From Lactococcus protaetiae (lineage in GTDB: Bacteria > Bacillota > Bacilli > Lactobacillales > Streptococcaceae): a DNA stretch of 64,000 nt. The stretch is from assembly GCF_006965445.1 (NCBI RefSeq), contig NZ_CP041356.1, positions 1,178,001 through 1,242,000 of the forward strand. Reading direction: 5' to 3'. The position numbers were made by a program, and so were the translations under genes. The notes below the pieces were generated by a model. It was not told the origin of the DNA. It saw only the letters and a program-made list of their open reading frames with translations, and ran no database searches. Shown here piece after piece: positions 7,671-15,449 of this stretch. Every line of letters starts with the position of its first letter. Positions within the stretch are counted from its first letter, which is position 1.

Positions 7671-8564
7671 ATGAAAAAAATTCTACAAAAAATCGGTGAG
7701 TTAACCGGTACTTTTATGACTTTTTTTAAGAGCTCAGAGATGAGTTTGTCCTCCATTGCGGCGGCATATTATCTCCTGCTTGCGATTTTTCCTCTTGTTT
7801 TAATTATTGGTAATATCCTACCTTTTTTGCAAATTGACACTGCAGGTTTGCTCCATTTTTTAGGAGATAACCTTCCAGAGCAACTCTATGATGGTGTGGA
7901 ACCAGTGATTCATAGTTTATTAAGTCAGCGAAATACAGGTTTGCTGTCTGTTTCCGTCATTGCTGGTTTATGGACGTTTTCAAGAGCCTTATCTGCTTTA
8001 CAGATGTCAATGAATAAAGCTTATGAAGTATTTAATCACAGAGATTTCATTATTAGTCGGATTATTGGGTTAGTAGCAGGGCTTGCGATTTTACTTTTCT
8101 TATATTTTGCGATTGCTTTATCTACTTTTGGACAGTTGATTTTGGAACATGTTTATAAACTTGTTCCTTTTGATCGGAACTTATATAATACTTTGCATAA
8201 TATGACTTTGCCAGCTGTCGCAGTAGCAACGTTCTTATCTCTGATGATGCTTTATTTTATCTTGCCAAATGTTAAAATAAAGAAATTGAGATATACAATG
8301 CCAGGAACGATTTTTTCAACTTTTGTTTTAGTTTTCTTGACAAACTGGGTTGCTAAATATGTGAGTTTCGCACTCAATCAGTTGGATGACTTAAAATTAA
8401 TTGGTTCTCTGGTTGTTTTCGCATTGATGATTTGGTTCATTTTTATCGCGCGAGTTTTGATTATTGGAGCAATATTGAATGCAGTTTATCAAAAAACAAA
8501 ACTCGGTGAGATTGAAACACGCCGAGGAGAAATTGTTGAATTTATCAAAGAAATTAGGAAATAG
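7671..8564 (+). CDS. YihY/BrkB-family inner membrane protein
   Basis: 297 residues with six predicted membrane segments. It shows the family hallmarks LSSIAAAYYLLLAIFPLVLI near the N-terminus and LWTFSRALSALQMSMNKAY in the middle. The short tail TKLGEIETRRGEIVEFIKEI is cytoplasmic. Members were formerly misannotated as ribonuclease BN; the true function is unknown, with transport suspected. The gene follows mapA by 131 bases and probably shares its transcript, since no terminator is seen between them. AAAGG precedes the ATG. Confidence 0.85.
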   Translation: MKKILQKIGELTGTFMTFFKSSEMSLSSIAAAYYLLLAIFPLVLIIGNILPFLQIDTAGLLHFLGDNLPEQLYDGVEPVIHSLLSQRNTGLLSVSVIAGLWTFSRALSALQMSMNKAYEVFNHRDFIISRIIGLVAGLAILLFLYFAIALSTFGQLILEHVYKLVPFDRNLYNTLHNMTLPAVAVATFLSLMMLYFILPNVKIKKLRYTMPGTIFSTFVLVFLTNWVAKYVSFALNQLDDLKLIGSLVVFALMIWFIFIARVLIIGAILNAVYQKTKLGEIETRRGEIVEFIKEIRK

Positions 8565-8576
8565 ACTTACTCAACT

Positions 8577-8707
8577 TGAAGTGATTACTTCATCAGTGGG
8601 AGATTCTTTCTCTCCCACTGATGTTAGTAGAACGAAAGCAAAGCTTAGTGGTGCTTATCCCCCGCCTGAAAGAGGTGGGGGATTTAGCAGACACTTGCTT
8701 GGCTAAA
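8577..8707 (+). repeat. Class B hairpin repeat (about 131 bp), IS605-end-like
   Basis: It begins TGAAGTGATTACTTCA. Next comes the hairpin CAGTGGGAGA / TCTCCCACTG, then GTAGAACGAAAGCAAAGCTTAG. A C-rich/G-rich hairpin (CCCCCGCCT..AGGTGGGGG) follows, and the end is AGCAGACACTTGCTTGGCTA. The same unit lies in the opposite orientation at 53244-53374. Two subterminal hairpins without a coding region resemble the non-autonomous ends of IS200/IS605-type elements. That link is inference. Confidence 0.75.
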
Positions 8708-8796
8708 ATTGGGTAAGTTTTTTGTTATGAATTTTAGAATCCATTCATGGTTTAGTTCGTATGAAAACAATATAATTTCATTCGTAAATAAAATTC

Positions 8797-8824
8797 TTGC
8801 ATATTGATGTTTTTATGGTATACT
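8797..8824 (+). promoter_or_regulatory. Promoter of the ClbS/DfsB-like gene
   Basis: TTGCAT (8797-8802), 16 bases, then TATACT (8819-8824). The ATG lies 43 bases downstream. Confidence 0.65.
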
Positions 8825-8867
8825 TATCTTATAAAAACAAATGAGATACTCAAGAAGGGAGAATATC

Positions 8868-9392
8868 ATGAAAACACCGACTGCTAAGGCAGAACTACTG
8901 CAAACAATCCAAAATGACTTTGATAATCTTATTCATTTGATTGACAGTTTACCAGAAGAAAGCAAAAATGCTGCTTTCCGTTTTAATTATGCTATGACAC
9001 CGAATTGGCGTCGTGATACAAATGTACGGAGTGTGCTTATGCATTTGTATGAGCGAGCAAATCGTCTTGTAAATTGGCTAGAAAATTCTAATCGGAGTGC
9101 GACTCGTCCATTTCGTGCGGATTTCTTCGGTGATATGAGTCCAGAACTTTGGATTAAACAGCAAAATACAGACTTTGAGGTTGCCTATCAGTTAGCAAAA
9201 GAAACGCATAAAAAAGCGATGTCCTTGCTTGAAACTCTGTCGGAGGATGAACTTTTCAAAGGTGTTTATTTCACATGGAAAAGCTCGCTTTCTATTGCGG
9301 ATTATGCTATGTCTGGATTAGCGAACCATTACAAATGGCTTAGGGCACAAATTGAAAATCAAGTAATTGTCAATGAGGTGATTTCCAAATAA
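8868..9392 (+). CDS. ClbS/DfsB-family four-helix protein (DUF1706-like)
   Basis: 174 residues, mostly helical. The segments SLPEESKNAAFRFN, RDTNVRSVLMHLYERANRLV, WLENSNR and the ending GLANHYKWLRAQI match the ClbS/DfsB (DUF1706) family in order and length. Members are DinB-like; ClbS itself is a colibactin resistance hydrolase, but most relatives have no known role. The ATG at 8868 follows AAGGGAG, and a clean promoter lies upstream, so the gene looks monocistronic. A shared terminator separates it from the convergent GtrA gene. The substrate is unknown. Confidence 0.75.
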   Translation: MKTPTAKAELLQTIQNDFDNLIHLIDSLPEESKNAAFRFNYAMTPNWRRDTNVRSVLMHLYERANRLVNWLENSNRSATRPFRADFFGDMSPELWIKQQNTDFEVAYQLAKETHKKAMSLLETLSEDELFKGVYFTWKSSLSIADYAMSGLANHYKWLRAQIENQVIVNEVISK

Positions 9393-9405
9393 AAACATAA
9401 CGATA

Positions 9406-9436
9406 AAAAACTCCAGCTTACTCAGCTGGAGTTTTT
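9406..9436. terminator. Bidirectional terminator between convergent genes
   Basis: Thirteen-base arms AAAAACTCCAGCT and AGCTGGAGTTTTT enclose a five-base loop. It serves the ClbS-like gene on the plus strand and the GtrA gene on the minus strand; its left edge is inside the spacer and its right arm overlaps the gtrA stop region. Confidence 0.9.
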
Positions 9437-9864
9437 GTTTTTCTGAAGACAATGAATTTTGAATAGAGATAGTTGATAATGATAATAAAGACTTGAAGGA
9501 AAAGATTTAAGTCAGCGACAAGTTGGTTTTTATTGATGCCAAAAGCATCCATGAGAATTTCAGGATGCTGGTCAATGAACCACCAATTGACGGCGATAGA
9601 CAAGATTAGAAGAGCTAACCGACCAGAAACAAAGCTGATGAAATCTTTGAGTAAGTGCGATGATTTGTGTTGAAAAACAAAGAATTTATTTGTAAAGAAA
9701 GCGAAGATAATACTGGCAGATTGAGCAACGGTTTCTGAGCCCCAGCCAGAATGCCAAGCTTGCCAAGTTAACCATTTGACTAAGGCATAGACTGCCGTGG
9801 CCAAAACACCAAAAATGAGATATTTTATTGCTTCGGTTTTAAGAAGTGAGATAATCTTTTTCAT
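9418..9864 (-). CDS. GtrA-family four-TM membrane protein
   Basis: 148 residues with four membrane helices. The family pattern is present: KYLIFGVLATAVYALVKW at the start, ASIIFAFFTNKFFVFQHK after helix 2, and NYLYSKFIVFRK at the C-terminus. GtrA-like proteins are thought to flip undecaprenyl-linked sugars for cell-envelope glycosylation, usually with a glycosyltransferase partner; none is adjacent here. The start is ATG 9864. A minus-strand TATAAT lies exactly six bases upstream and no Shine-Dalgarno is seen, so the message is probably leaderless. Confidence 0.85.
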   Translation of the reverse strand: MKKIISLLKTEAIKYLIFGVLATAVYALVKWLTWQAWHSGWGSETVAQSASIIFAFFTNKFFVFQHKSSHLLKDFISFVSGRLALLILSIAVNWWFIDQHPEILMDAFGINKNQLVADLNLFLQVFIIIINYLYSKFIVFRKTKTPAE

Positions 9865-9870
9865 GAAGAT

Positions 9871-9876
9871 ATTATA
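9871..9876 (-). promoter_or_regulatory. -10 box giving a leaderless gtrA-type mRNA
   Basis: TATAAT on the minus strand, with six bases between it and the ATG. The predicted transcription start coincides with the A of ATG. Confidence 0.6.
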
Positions 9877-9887
9877 CAAGATGAGAG

Positions 9888-9942
9888 CAATGCCGTCAAG
9901 AATTGTAGAGAAATAGAAAAATGTGGTTCGCTTGTAGAGCAG
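9888..9942 (+). repeat. Class C repeat fragment
   Basis: GAGAGCAATGCCGTCAAGAA followed by TTGTAGAGAAATAGAAAAAT and GTGGTT. This matches 3605-3655 at most positions. It lies just upstream of the gtrA-type promoter and, unlike its relative, is not followed by hairpin modules. Confidence 0.6.
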
Positions 9943-10140
9943 GTTTCGTTTTGTCTCTTATCTATTTTCCTTGAGTTCTAAGTAGTTGAACTCACTTATA
10001 TCAAAGGTGAGTAGAGTTGAAACGAAATCTACAAAGCATCAAAAATAATGTTGTTTGATGCTTAAAAATGAAGTTCAAAAGTTTTGTCAGCGTTAATGAT
10101 TTTTGTCAGCATTTACGAGATGGGTTTTATAAAATTTTTC

Positions 10141-10155
10141 TGCTATAATAGAGGC
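10141..10155 (+). promoter_or_regulatory. Extended -10 promoter, leaderless start
   Basis: TGCTATAAT (10141-10149) followed by exactly six bases and ATG at 10156. The AGAGG between them is too close to the ATG to act as a normal Shine-Dalgarno. Confidence 0.65.
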
Positions 10156-10332
10156 ATGCCTAAACAACGATTCTATTCTTTTATGATAGGGACAGTGGTT
10201 GAAGCTTGGATTTTTAGTTGGACATTTATGACTAGGTCTTGGTTTTTTGCTACGTTCTTTGGTGTGCTGCTCATTCGACGGTTGATGATTGCTTATAAGC
10301 TAGATAAAGTTATCCGTGAAATGATGAAATAG
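10156..10332 (+). CDS. Small membrane protein, DUF3272-like
   Basis: 58 residues, below usual gene-calling cut-offs. A basic N-terminus (MPKQRFYSF) leads to two short hydrophobic stretches (IGTVVEAWIFSWTFM and WFFATFFGVLLIRRLMIA) and a charged tail. Size, the aromatic-rich composition and the ILLFR-like motif LLIRR resemble the DUF3272 small proteins found near hprK-lgt in streptococci. That assignment is from memory of the family and is tentative. A longer in-frame start at 10084 is unlikely because the promoter lies between. Function unknown. Confidence 0.65.
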   Translation: MPKQRFYSFMIGTVVEAWIFSWTFMTRSWFFATFFGVLLIRRLMIAYKLDKVIREMMK

Positions 10333-10403
10333 CAGTATGACAAGTTCTTTTATGGTGGGACTTGCATTTTATAAAATTTTTGCTGATGAAAATAACAAAA
10401 GTA

Positions 10404-10481
10404 CTGACAGACAGACTTGTCAGTTTTGTACGATTGAGTAAGTATCAAAACGGTGAATATAAATTCTGTCAGTACTGACAG
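10404..10481. repeat. CTGTCAG/CTGACAG palindrome cluster
   Basis: One CTGACAG at 10404-10410 and a CTGTCAG-TA-CTGACAG palindrome at 10466-10481. They lie in the gap between the DUF3272-like gene and the large repeat at 10517. The first can pair with TTGTCAG at 10417-10423. Confidence 0.7.
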
Positions 10482-10516
10482 AGGTGTTATTGACTGATTT
10501 GCCAATATAAAATAAC

Positions 10517-10953
10517 ATGAAGTCAAGACTTATTCAGTGGGAGTTTCATAAAACATTTGTCCATTTTCTCTAGTCGCTGAAGCGACTGATAAAAGGGCAA
10601 CTCACCACTGAATTTAAGGTACAACCTCACATCTTCGATATGAGGTCACCTTGTCCAAGAAGCCTAGGCGCTAAAAGCGCCAACGCCCTAGGGCAGTCGG
10701 ACGAAATTCAAAGTTGCCACTTCGCCTTATCGCTTTAGCGATTTAGAGCGAATGGACAGCGTAGCGAAGCGGAGATAGTGCTGCTTCATCCCCTGCCTAA
10801 AAGGCAGGGGGGGGGCGATTGCGACTAGCCACTTTATAGGATGGCCGTTTGCGCTAAAGCAGCAACGGATATGCTAGTTGTTACATCTAGTGGCGTAGCG
10901 AGCATCGACAGCGTAGCCGTAAGGCGGAGATAGCATGCACTTACTTCGATAAA
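10517..10953 (+). repeat. Large mosaic hairpin repeat upstream of hprK
   Basis: It runs from ATGAAGTCAAGACT to GCATGCACTTACTTCGATAA. It contains, in order, the outer stem TTCAGTGG..CCACTGAA with an inner hairpin AGTCGCTGAAGCGACT, and ACCTCACATCTTCGATATGAGGT. Then come GGCGCTAAAAGCGCC, the GAATGGACAGCG unit, a C/G-rich hairpin with nine G at 10807-10815, and the AGCCGTT..AACGGATATGCTAG unit. It ends 25 bases before the hprK start, so it forms most of the 5' region of hprK. Confidence 0.85.
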
Positions 10954-10978
10954 TTTTAACTTTTGAGGGAGAACGATA

Positions 10979-11908
10979 ATGACAGTTTCGGTTCAGGATT
11001 TGCTTGATAAAATCCATTTTCATGTGATTTATTCAACGGAAACAGCACTGAAAAAAGAGATTACGACTTCGGAAATCATGAGACCTGGTCTTGAGATGGC
11101 GGGTTATTTTGACTATTTTACTCCAGAACGTATCCAACTTTTTGGGATGAAAGAATGGTCATATATGATGACTATTGTTGGAGATAATCGTTATGATTTG
11201 TTGAAAAAAGTGATGACGGATGTGACTCCTGTGGTCATTATTGCACGTAATCTTGAGATTCCTGATGAGATGGTCGCTGCGGCAAAAAAAGCAGATATTG
11301 TACTCTTGCAATCTCGTGAGGCGACAAGTCGTTTGAACTCTATTTTGACTTCATTTTTAGATGAAAAGTTGGCGGAACGTATCACTGTCCATGGTGTACT
11401 GATGGATATTTTTGGGGTGGGTGTGCTTATTCAAGGAGCCAGCGGAATTGGTAAGTCTGAAACGGGTCTTGAATTGGTTAAAAGAGGGCATCGACTTGTT
11501 GCAGATGACCGCGTAGACGTGTTCCAACGTGATGCTTTCACTTTAGCTGGTGAACCAGCTGAAATCTTGCGAAACATGATTGAGATTCGTGGGGTTGGTA
11601 TCATTGATGTCATGAGTCTTTTTGGTGCTGGGGCTGTAAAAGATGCGACAGACATTGATATGGCGATTTATCTTGAAAATTATGATACGAGTAAAGAGTT
11701 TGATCGTCTTGGTAATGCACCGACAATTGTAACTTTTTCGGAAGTCGAGCTTCCACAAACGAGAATACCAGTAAAAACTGGGCGAAATGTTTCTGTCATT
11801 ATCGAAGCAGCGGTCATGAATTTCAGAGCCAGACAAATGGGATTTGATGCTACAAAAACCTTTGAAGACCGTTTGACAAATCTGATTACACAAAATAAAG
11901 AAGACTGA
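10979..11908 (+). CDS. hprK: HPr kinase/phosphorylase
   Basis: 309 residues, standard length. Walker [21 protein letters not shown], and the HPrK signature [19 protein letters not shown] are present. The enzyme phosphorylates HPr on Ser-46 at high ATP and fructose bisphosphate and removes the phosphate at high inorganic phosphate. It thereby sets CcpA-dependent carbon catabolite control and PTS activity. GGGAGAA precedes the ATG. The gene is followed by lgt, the usual Firmicute order. The stop codon TGA lies within GACTGACAG, the first of three evenly spaced CTGACAG copies. Confidence 0.96.
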   Translation: MTVSVQDLLDKIHFHVIYSTETALKKEITTSEIMRPGLEMAGYFDYFTPERIQLFGMKEWSYMMTIVGDNRYDLLKKVMTDVTPVVIIARNLEIPDEMVAAAKKADIVLLQSREATSRLNSILTSFLDEKLAERITVHGVLMDIFGVGVLIQGASGIGKSETGLELVKRGHRLVADDRVDVFQRDAFTLAGEPAEILRNMIEIRGVGIIDVMSLFGAGAVKDATDIDMAIYLENYDTSKEFDRLGNAPTIVTFSEVELPQTRIPVKTGRNVSVIIEAAVMNFRARQMGFDATKTFEDRLTNLITQNKED

Positions 11909-11966
11909 CAGTTTTTCAAATTTACTGACAGCTATAAAATTTACTGACAGATTTTTGTCAGTTCAA
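11905..11966 (+). repeat. Three phased CTGACAG direct repeats plus inverted copy
   Basis: CTGACAG starts at 11905, 11925 and 11944 (spacing 20 and 19), and an inverted TGTCAGT follows at about 11956. The whole hprK-lgt spacer is made of this array. The last pair can form a short hairpin without a proper T run, so read-through into lgt remains possible. Confidence 0.7.
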
Positions 11967-11989
11967 TAATGAAATAAAAATAAGAAAAA

Positions 11990-12799
11990 ATGAATAAATT
12001 ATTTCCCTTTTTAGCGCTTGACAAAGTTGCGCTTCAACTTGGTCCTATTGCGATTCACTGGTACGCCATTTTTATTGTGACAGGCGCTGCAATTGCAGTT
12101 TGGATGGCTTGTAAAGAAGCACCACGTCGTAAAAATCTTACAGGTCAATCCTTGACTACAGATGATATCATTGATTTTGTTCTCTTTGCTTTTCCACTAG
12201 GAATCGTTGGTGCCAGACTCTATTATGTCATTTTTGAGTGGAGCTATTATAGTCAACATCCAAGCCAGATTATTGCGATGTGGGATGGAGGAGGAGCGAT
12301 ATATGGCGGCCTAATCGCGGGTGCCATTGTCCTTTTTGTCTTTTGTTATTATCGAATGATTCATCCGCTTGATTTGCTAGATATCACAGTACCAGGTGTT
12401 TTCCTTGCCCAAGCAATGGGAAGGTGGGGAAACTTTGTCAATCAGGAAGCTTACGGCAAAATCGTTTCTAATCTAGATTGGCTACCTTCGTTTGTCCGTA
12501 ATCAGATGTTTATTGACGGGCATTATCGGATGCCGACTTTCCTTTTTGAAAGTATTGGAACATTGAGTGGTTTTGTCCTCGTTCTTGTTTTCCGTCACCG
12601 TTTAAAATGGCTTAAACGTGGAGATATATTCAGCTTTTACTTGGTATGGTACGGTATTGTTCGTTTTACTGTTGAAGGGATGCGGACAGACAGTTTAATG
12701 CTAGGACCTGCTCGTGTTTCACAGTGGTTGTCAGCAGTGCTTGTCTTAGTAGGGATTGGACTATTTATTAATCGTCGACTGAAAAAAGTTGAAAAGTAG
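11990..12799 (+). CDS. lgt: Prolipoprotein diacylglyceryl transferase
   Basis: 269 residues with about seven membrane segments. The Lgt signature GRWGNFVNQEAYG and the upstream WDGGGAIYGGLIAG loop are present, together with the conserved HWYAIFIVTGA near the N-terminus. The enzyme transfers diacylglycerol from phosphatidylglycerol to the lipobox cysteine of prelipoproteins at the membrane. No strong Shine-Dalgarno is visible (AAGAAAAAATG). It lies 81 bases after hprK, probably co-transcribed. A CTGTCAG-type terminator follows. Confidence 0.95.
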   Translation: MNKLFPFLALDKVALQLGPIAIHWYAIFIVTGAAIAVWMACKEAPRRKNLTGQSLTTDDIIDFVLFAFPLGIVGARLYYVIFEWSYYSQHPSQIIAMWDGGGAIYGGLIAGAIVLFVFCYYRMIHPLDLLDITVPGVFLAQAMGRWGNFVNQEAYGKIVSNLDWLPSFVRNQMFIDGHYRMPTFLFESIGTLSGFVLVLVFRHRLKWLKRGDIFSFYLVWYGIVRFTVEGMRTDSLMLGPARVSQWLSAVLVLVGIGLFINRRLKKVEK

Positions 12800-12844
12800 A
12801 TTTATGAGTTATTTCTTATGAAATGACTGACAAATTGGAAAATT

Positions 12845-12876
12845 AAAAGCTGTCAGTATGCTGACAGCTTTTTTAC
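12845..12876 (+). terminator. CTGTCAG-type intrinsic terminator after lgt
   Basis: AAAAGCTGTCAG, loop TATG, CTGACAGCTTTT and a T run. Perfect 12-bp stem. Confidence 0.92.
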
Positions 12877-13031
12877 AACTTATTTGTTGTAAAAAGTAAT
12901 ATCATATGCAGAAACAGTGGCCACGATTTTTATTTTTGAAAGTGTAGTTACAACAAATGAATGCATAGTGTATAAATTACTGTCAGGTTTTAAATTAGAA
13001 TGAGTATATTTATTGACAAAATCTGAGCTGA

Positions 13032-13340
13032 TTATGTTAGTAAATAAATAAATAATTTGTTATAATAAAGTAAAAAATAATCGCTTTCATGAGAATGAAA
13101 TGTGATTTGATATTGTTTAATTTCTAAGTCATCATTATTTGGGGAGTTTGTATTCAGCATCTGATTGTATGTATGTTGATAAACAAGACGTGCTATCTGC
13201 GCTGTTTTGTTGACAAATTCATCATAGGATGGATATTTAGAAGTTAAAACTTACGCATGATTATGAAGCGTTCGCTTTTCTCATTCATGTGCAAGATGAA
13301 ATATTCGCCGTTCAACCACTCAATTAGAGAAGAACAGGTG
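13032..13340 (-). pseudogene. Degenerate minus-strand ORF, unknown family
   Basis: On the minus strand one frame reads SSLIEWLNGEYFILHMNEK then SERFIIMRKF and stops. After a one-base shift another frame continues LTSKYPSYDEFVNKTAQIA, RLVYQHTYNQMLN and on to a stop near 13032. Joined, they form a plausible protein of about 100 residues without an obvious start. I do not recognise the family. The shift lies in a T run, so either decay or sequence error is possible. The rest of 12880-13370 holds TATAAT-like boxes but no other gene. Confidence 0.35.
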
Positions 13341-13379
13341 TGAGCAAGAGTCCAAAAGCTCTTGGATAAAGGAGGAATT

Positions 13380-13799
13380 GTGGGAAATATTGCATTATTA
13401 ATCATTGCGATTGCTTTTGCGGTGTTGGTACTTTTTTTGGTTATCGTACTTCACAAAGTATCAAAGGTTGTAGAAGAAGCAAATCGTACAGTGAAGTTGG
13501 TTTCAAGTGATGTGGATGTATTATTACATCAGGCAGATGGAATCATGGCAAAAGCAAATACTTTACTTGAAGATGTCAACGGTAAAGTGGCTACGATAGA
13601 CCCTTTGTTTACCGCAGTTGCCGATTTATCGGAAAGTATTTCAGATATCAATACATCAAGCCGTAAACTTGTTGCTAGAATAAATCGACCATCTTCAAGA
13701 AGAAAAGCAGGCTCGGCTTCAGCGGTTGTGCTTGCAAAAACAGCCAAAAAATTCTTTGTAAAAAAGGATAAAGTTAAAGAAAGCAAAGAAACTGTATAA
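13380..13799 (+). CDS. DUF948 membrane protein
   Basis: About 139 residues: one N-terminal membrane helix (IALLIIAIAFAVLVLFLVIV), then a long coiled-coil-like helix with regular hydrophobic repeats, and a basic tail. This is the DUF948 pattern, found beside YtxH-domain proteins downstream of hprK-lgt in many Firmicutes. Function unknown; a general-stress or envelope scaffolding role has been suggested for the pair. GTG 13380 follows GGAGG with four-base spacing and is preferred over an earlier in-frame codon at 13362. Confidence 0.8.
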   Translation: MGNIALLIIAIAFAVLVLFLVIVLHKVSKVVEEANRTVKLVSSDVDVLLHQADGIMAKANTLLEDVNGKVATIDPLFTAVADLSESISDINTSSRKLVARINRPSSRRKAGSASAVVLAKTAKKFFVKKDKVKESKETV

Positions 13800-14217
13800 T
13801 AAGATGTGAGGGGCACTTGCCCAAAAGCGTAGTGATTTAGAAAGTTGGAAGGTTCGTGCGAAAGCTGTCTAATCGCCTAGCTTTTAGCGCACCGAATTCA
13901 GTTAAATAAGATGTGAGGGACACTCGTTCTGAAATTATGAAAATTAGAAAATTTCAGTTTCATGTGAAAGCGTGGTTCTGGAAGTTGCCATTTCGCCTTG
14001 CGATTTGAACTTGCCACTTTATAGGATAGCCGTTTGCGCTAAAGCAGCAACGGATATGCTAGTTGTTTCACCTGCTTAGTGAAATCGACAACGTAGCAAA
14101 GCGGAGATAGAGCGAATGGACAGCGGAGTGTCTATTTTCACTAAATTTCAAGCACACCGAACTCAATTGTAAGATGTGAGTCCGACTCAAAGAGGATGAA
14201 CTCAATTAAATAAGATA
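13799..14217 (+). repeat. Class C and hairpin-module repeat cluster between DUF948 and YtxH genes
   Basis: AAGATGTGAG begins two units (13801 and about 13910). The second is followed by ATAGGATAGCCGTTTGCGCT..AACGGATATGCTAGTTGTT, then two GACAGCG/GACAACG units. Near 14150 the words ACCGAACTCAATTGTAAGAT and GATGTGAG recur. No coding sequence is seen. It lies inside what would otherwise be a two-gene operon. Confidence 0.7.
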
Positions 14218-14240
14218 GCTCAACACAGAAAGGATATTTT

Positions 14241-14828
14241 ATGTCAAAAAAATCAGGATTTTTAGTCGGTGCCTTAGTTGGTGCGGCTGCCGCTCTCTTC
14301 CTTGCTCCCAAAAAAGGAAGTGAATTACGCGAAGATGCAGGAAAAATATACGATGATTTCAAAGAGAATCCTCAAGAAACGCTAAATAATCTTAAAGATA
14401 GCGCTGTTGATTTTTCCACAGATAAATTCAATGAAATTAAAGAAAAATTTGATACAGGAGAAATTTCTGCTGAAAAGGCCAAAGATTATTTGATTTCAAA
14501 GCGCGATTTGATTAAGGAAAAAGTGGACTCAGGAGAACTTTCAAAAGAAAGTGTTGTTTCTTTTTTCAATGATACGAGAGATGCAATCGTAGAAAAATTA
14601 AATACGGTAAAATTGAGTAGTGAAGAACTTTTTGATGAAGATGAGTCTCATCTTTCTGATGAAGTTGTAGCAGCAGCTGCAGAATTCAATGATAAAAAAG
14701 AGGACGTTGTTGAAGCGACATCTGATAAAGTTGAAGAAGTCAAAGAAGAAATTGATACAGAAAAATTATCAGAAGAAGCAAATAAAATTGCTGAAAAAGC
14801 TAAAGAATTAACGTCAGAAGAGTGGTAG
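14241..14828 (+). CDS. YtxH-domain (stress/gas-vesicle-like) protein
   Basis: 195 residues. The N-terminal glycine/alanine-rich membrane segment GFLVGALVGAAAALFLAPKK followed by GSELREDAGK is the YtxH domain. The rest is a highly charged, helical, repetitive region (for example DTGEISAEKAKDYL and DSGELSKESVVSFF), which looks like an internal duplication at residues about 70-110. Bacillus relatives are general-stress proteins; function here is unknown. GAAAGG precedes the ATG. It pairs with the DUF948 gene upstream. Confidence 0.8.
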   Translation: MSKKSGFLVGALVGAAAALFLAPKKGSELREDAGKIYDDFKENPQETLNNLKDSAVDFSTDKFNEIKEKFDTGEISAEKAKDYLISKRDLIKEKVDSGELSKESVVSFFNDTRDAIVEKLNTVKLSSEELFDEDESHLSDEVVAAAAEFNDKKEDVVEATSDKVEEVKEEIDTEKLSEEANKIAEKAKELTSEEW

Positions 14829-15036
14829 TAGTTGAGGAAAGCATATTAGTCTACTATTTTAACCCAGTACATTTGCTTAACAAAAAGTCTGTTTAATTTT
14901 CTAAATTCTTATGTTTTTTAGTGAATAAGTTTTAGAAAAGTGTGTGGTTCTATTTGAAATTGTAGAACTTCCTAGGCGGACTTTTTTGTGTAAAAATTTT
15001 ACATACTTAGTGATAGCATTTGGAAAAAAATTGCGA

Positions 15037-15042
15037 TATAAT
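15037..15042 (+). promoter_or_regulatory. -10 box, probable gnd promoter
   Basis: TATAAT at 15037-15042. It is the last good promoter-like box before gnd. It lies 400 bases upstream, with a repeat cluster in between. Confidence 0.45.
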
Positions 15043-15084
15043 AAAGCTATAACTCAGTCGTTGTAAAAAATAATAACGATTGAT

Positions 15085-15385
15085 ATTGCGCACATCGTGT
15101 ATCGTTCTTTGAACGGTCTACATTCATTATACACCACAGGTATCCATTCGCTCTAGGCTGCTATGTACTTCGCATACCGTTGCTCCCCGCTGTCCGCTGT
15201 CTGCTAAAGAAAGTAGTAAGAGAGAAAAGCCAAGGCAGCAAGGCGAAATAGTTCACTACGCTATCCGTTTGTATAGCTGTCAAAACAGCATCTCCGCTGC
15301 GCTACGCTATCCATTCGTTCTATGCCAGCAAAGCTAGCAAGACGAAATGGTAAGAGCAAAAGGTATGCAAATGTAGTGAATGCCA
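15085..15385. repeat. Degenerate hairpin-module cluster in the gnd leader
   Basis: Module words appear in reverse orientation and with more mismatches than elsewhere: TCTTTGAACGGTCTAC, CCGCTGTCCGCTGTC, ATCCGTTTGTATAGCTGTCA, CTCCGCTGCGCTACGCTATCC, CAGCAAAGCTAGCAAGACG. It looks like an old copy. No protein is encoded. Confidence 0.6.
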
Positions 15386-15449
15386 ATAAAATCCTGCAGG
15401 ATTTTAAAGTGGACTAGTATATATAAAAATAAATCCGGAGGATTTTATA

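Noticed and set aside
8577-8707. Intact insertion sequence
   Set aside because: No transposase reading frame in or near any repeat copy; at most a non-autonomous element.
10807-10815. Run of nine G as a regulatory or quadruplex signal
   Set aside because: It is the G arm of a repeat hairpin (CCCCTGCCT..AGGCAGGGG) with extra G; given the homopolymer problem its length is unreliable.
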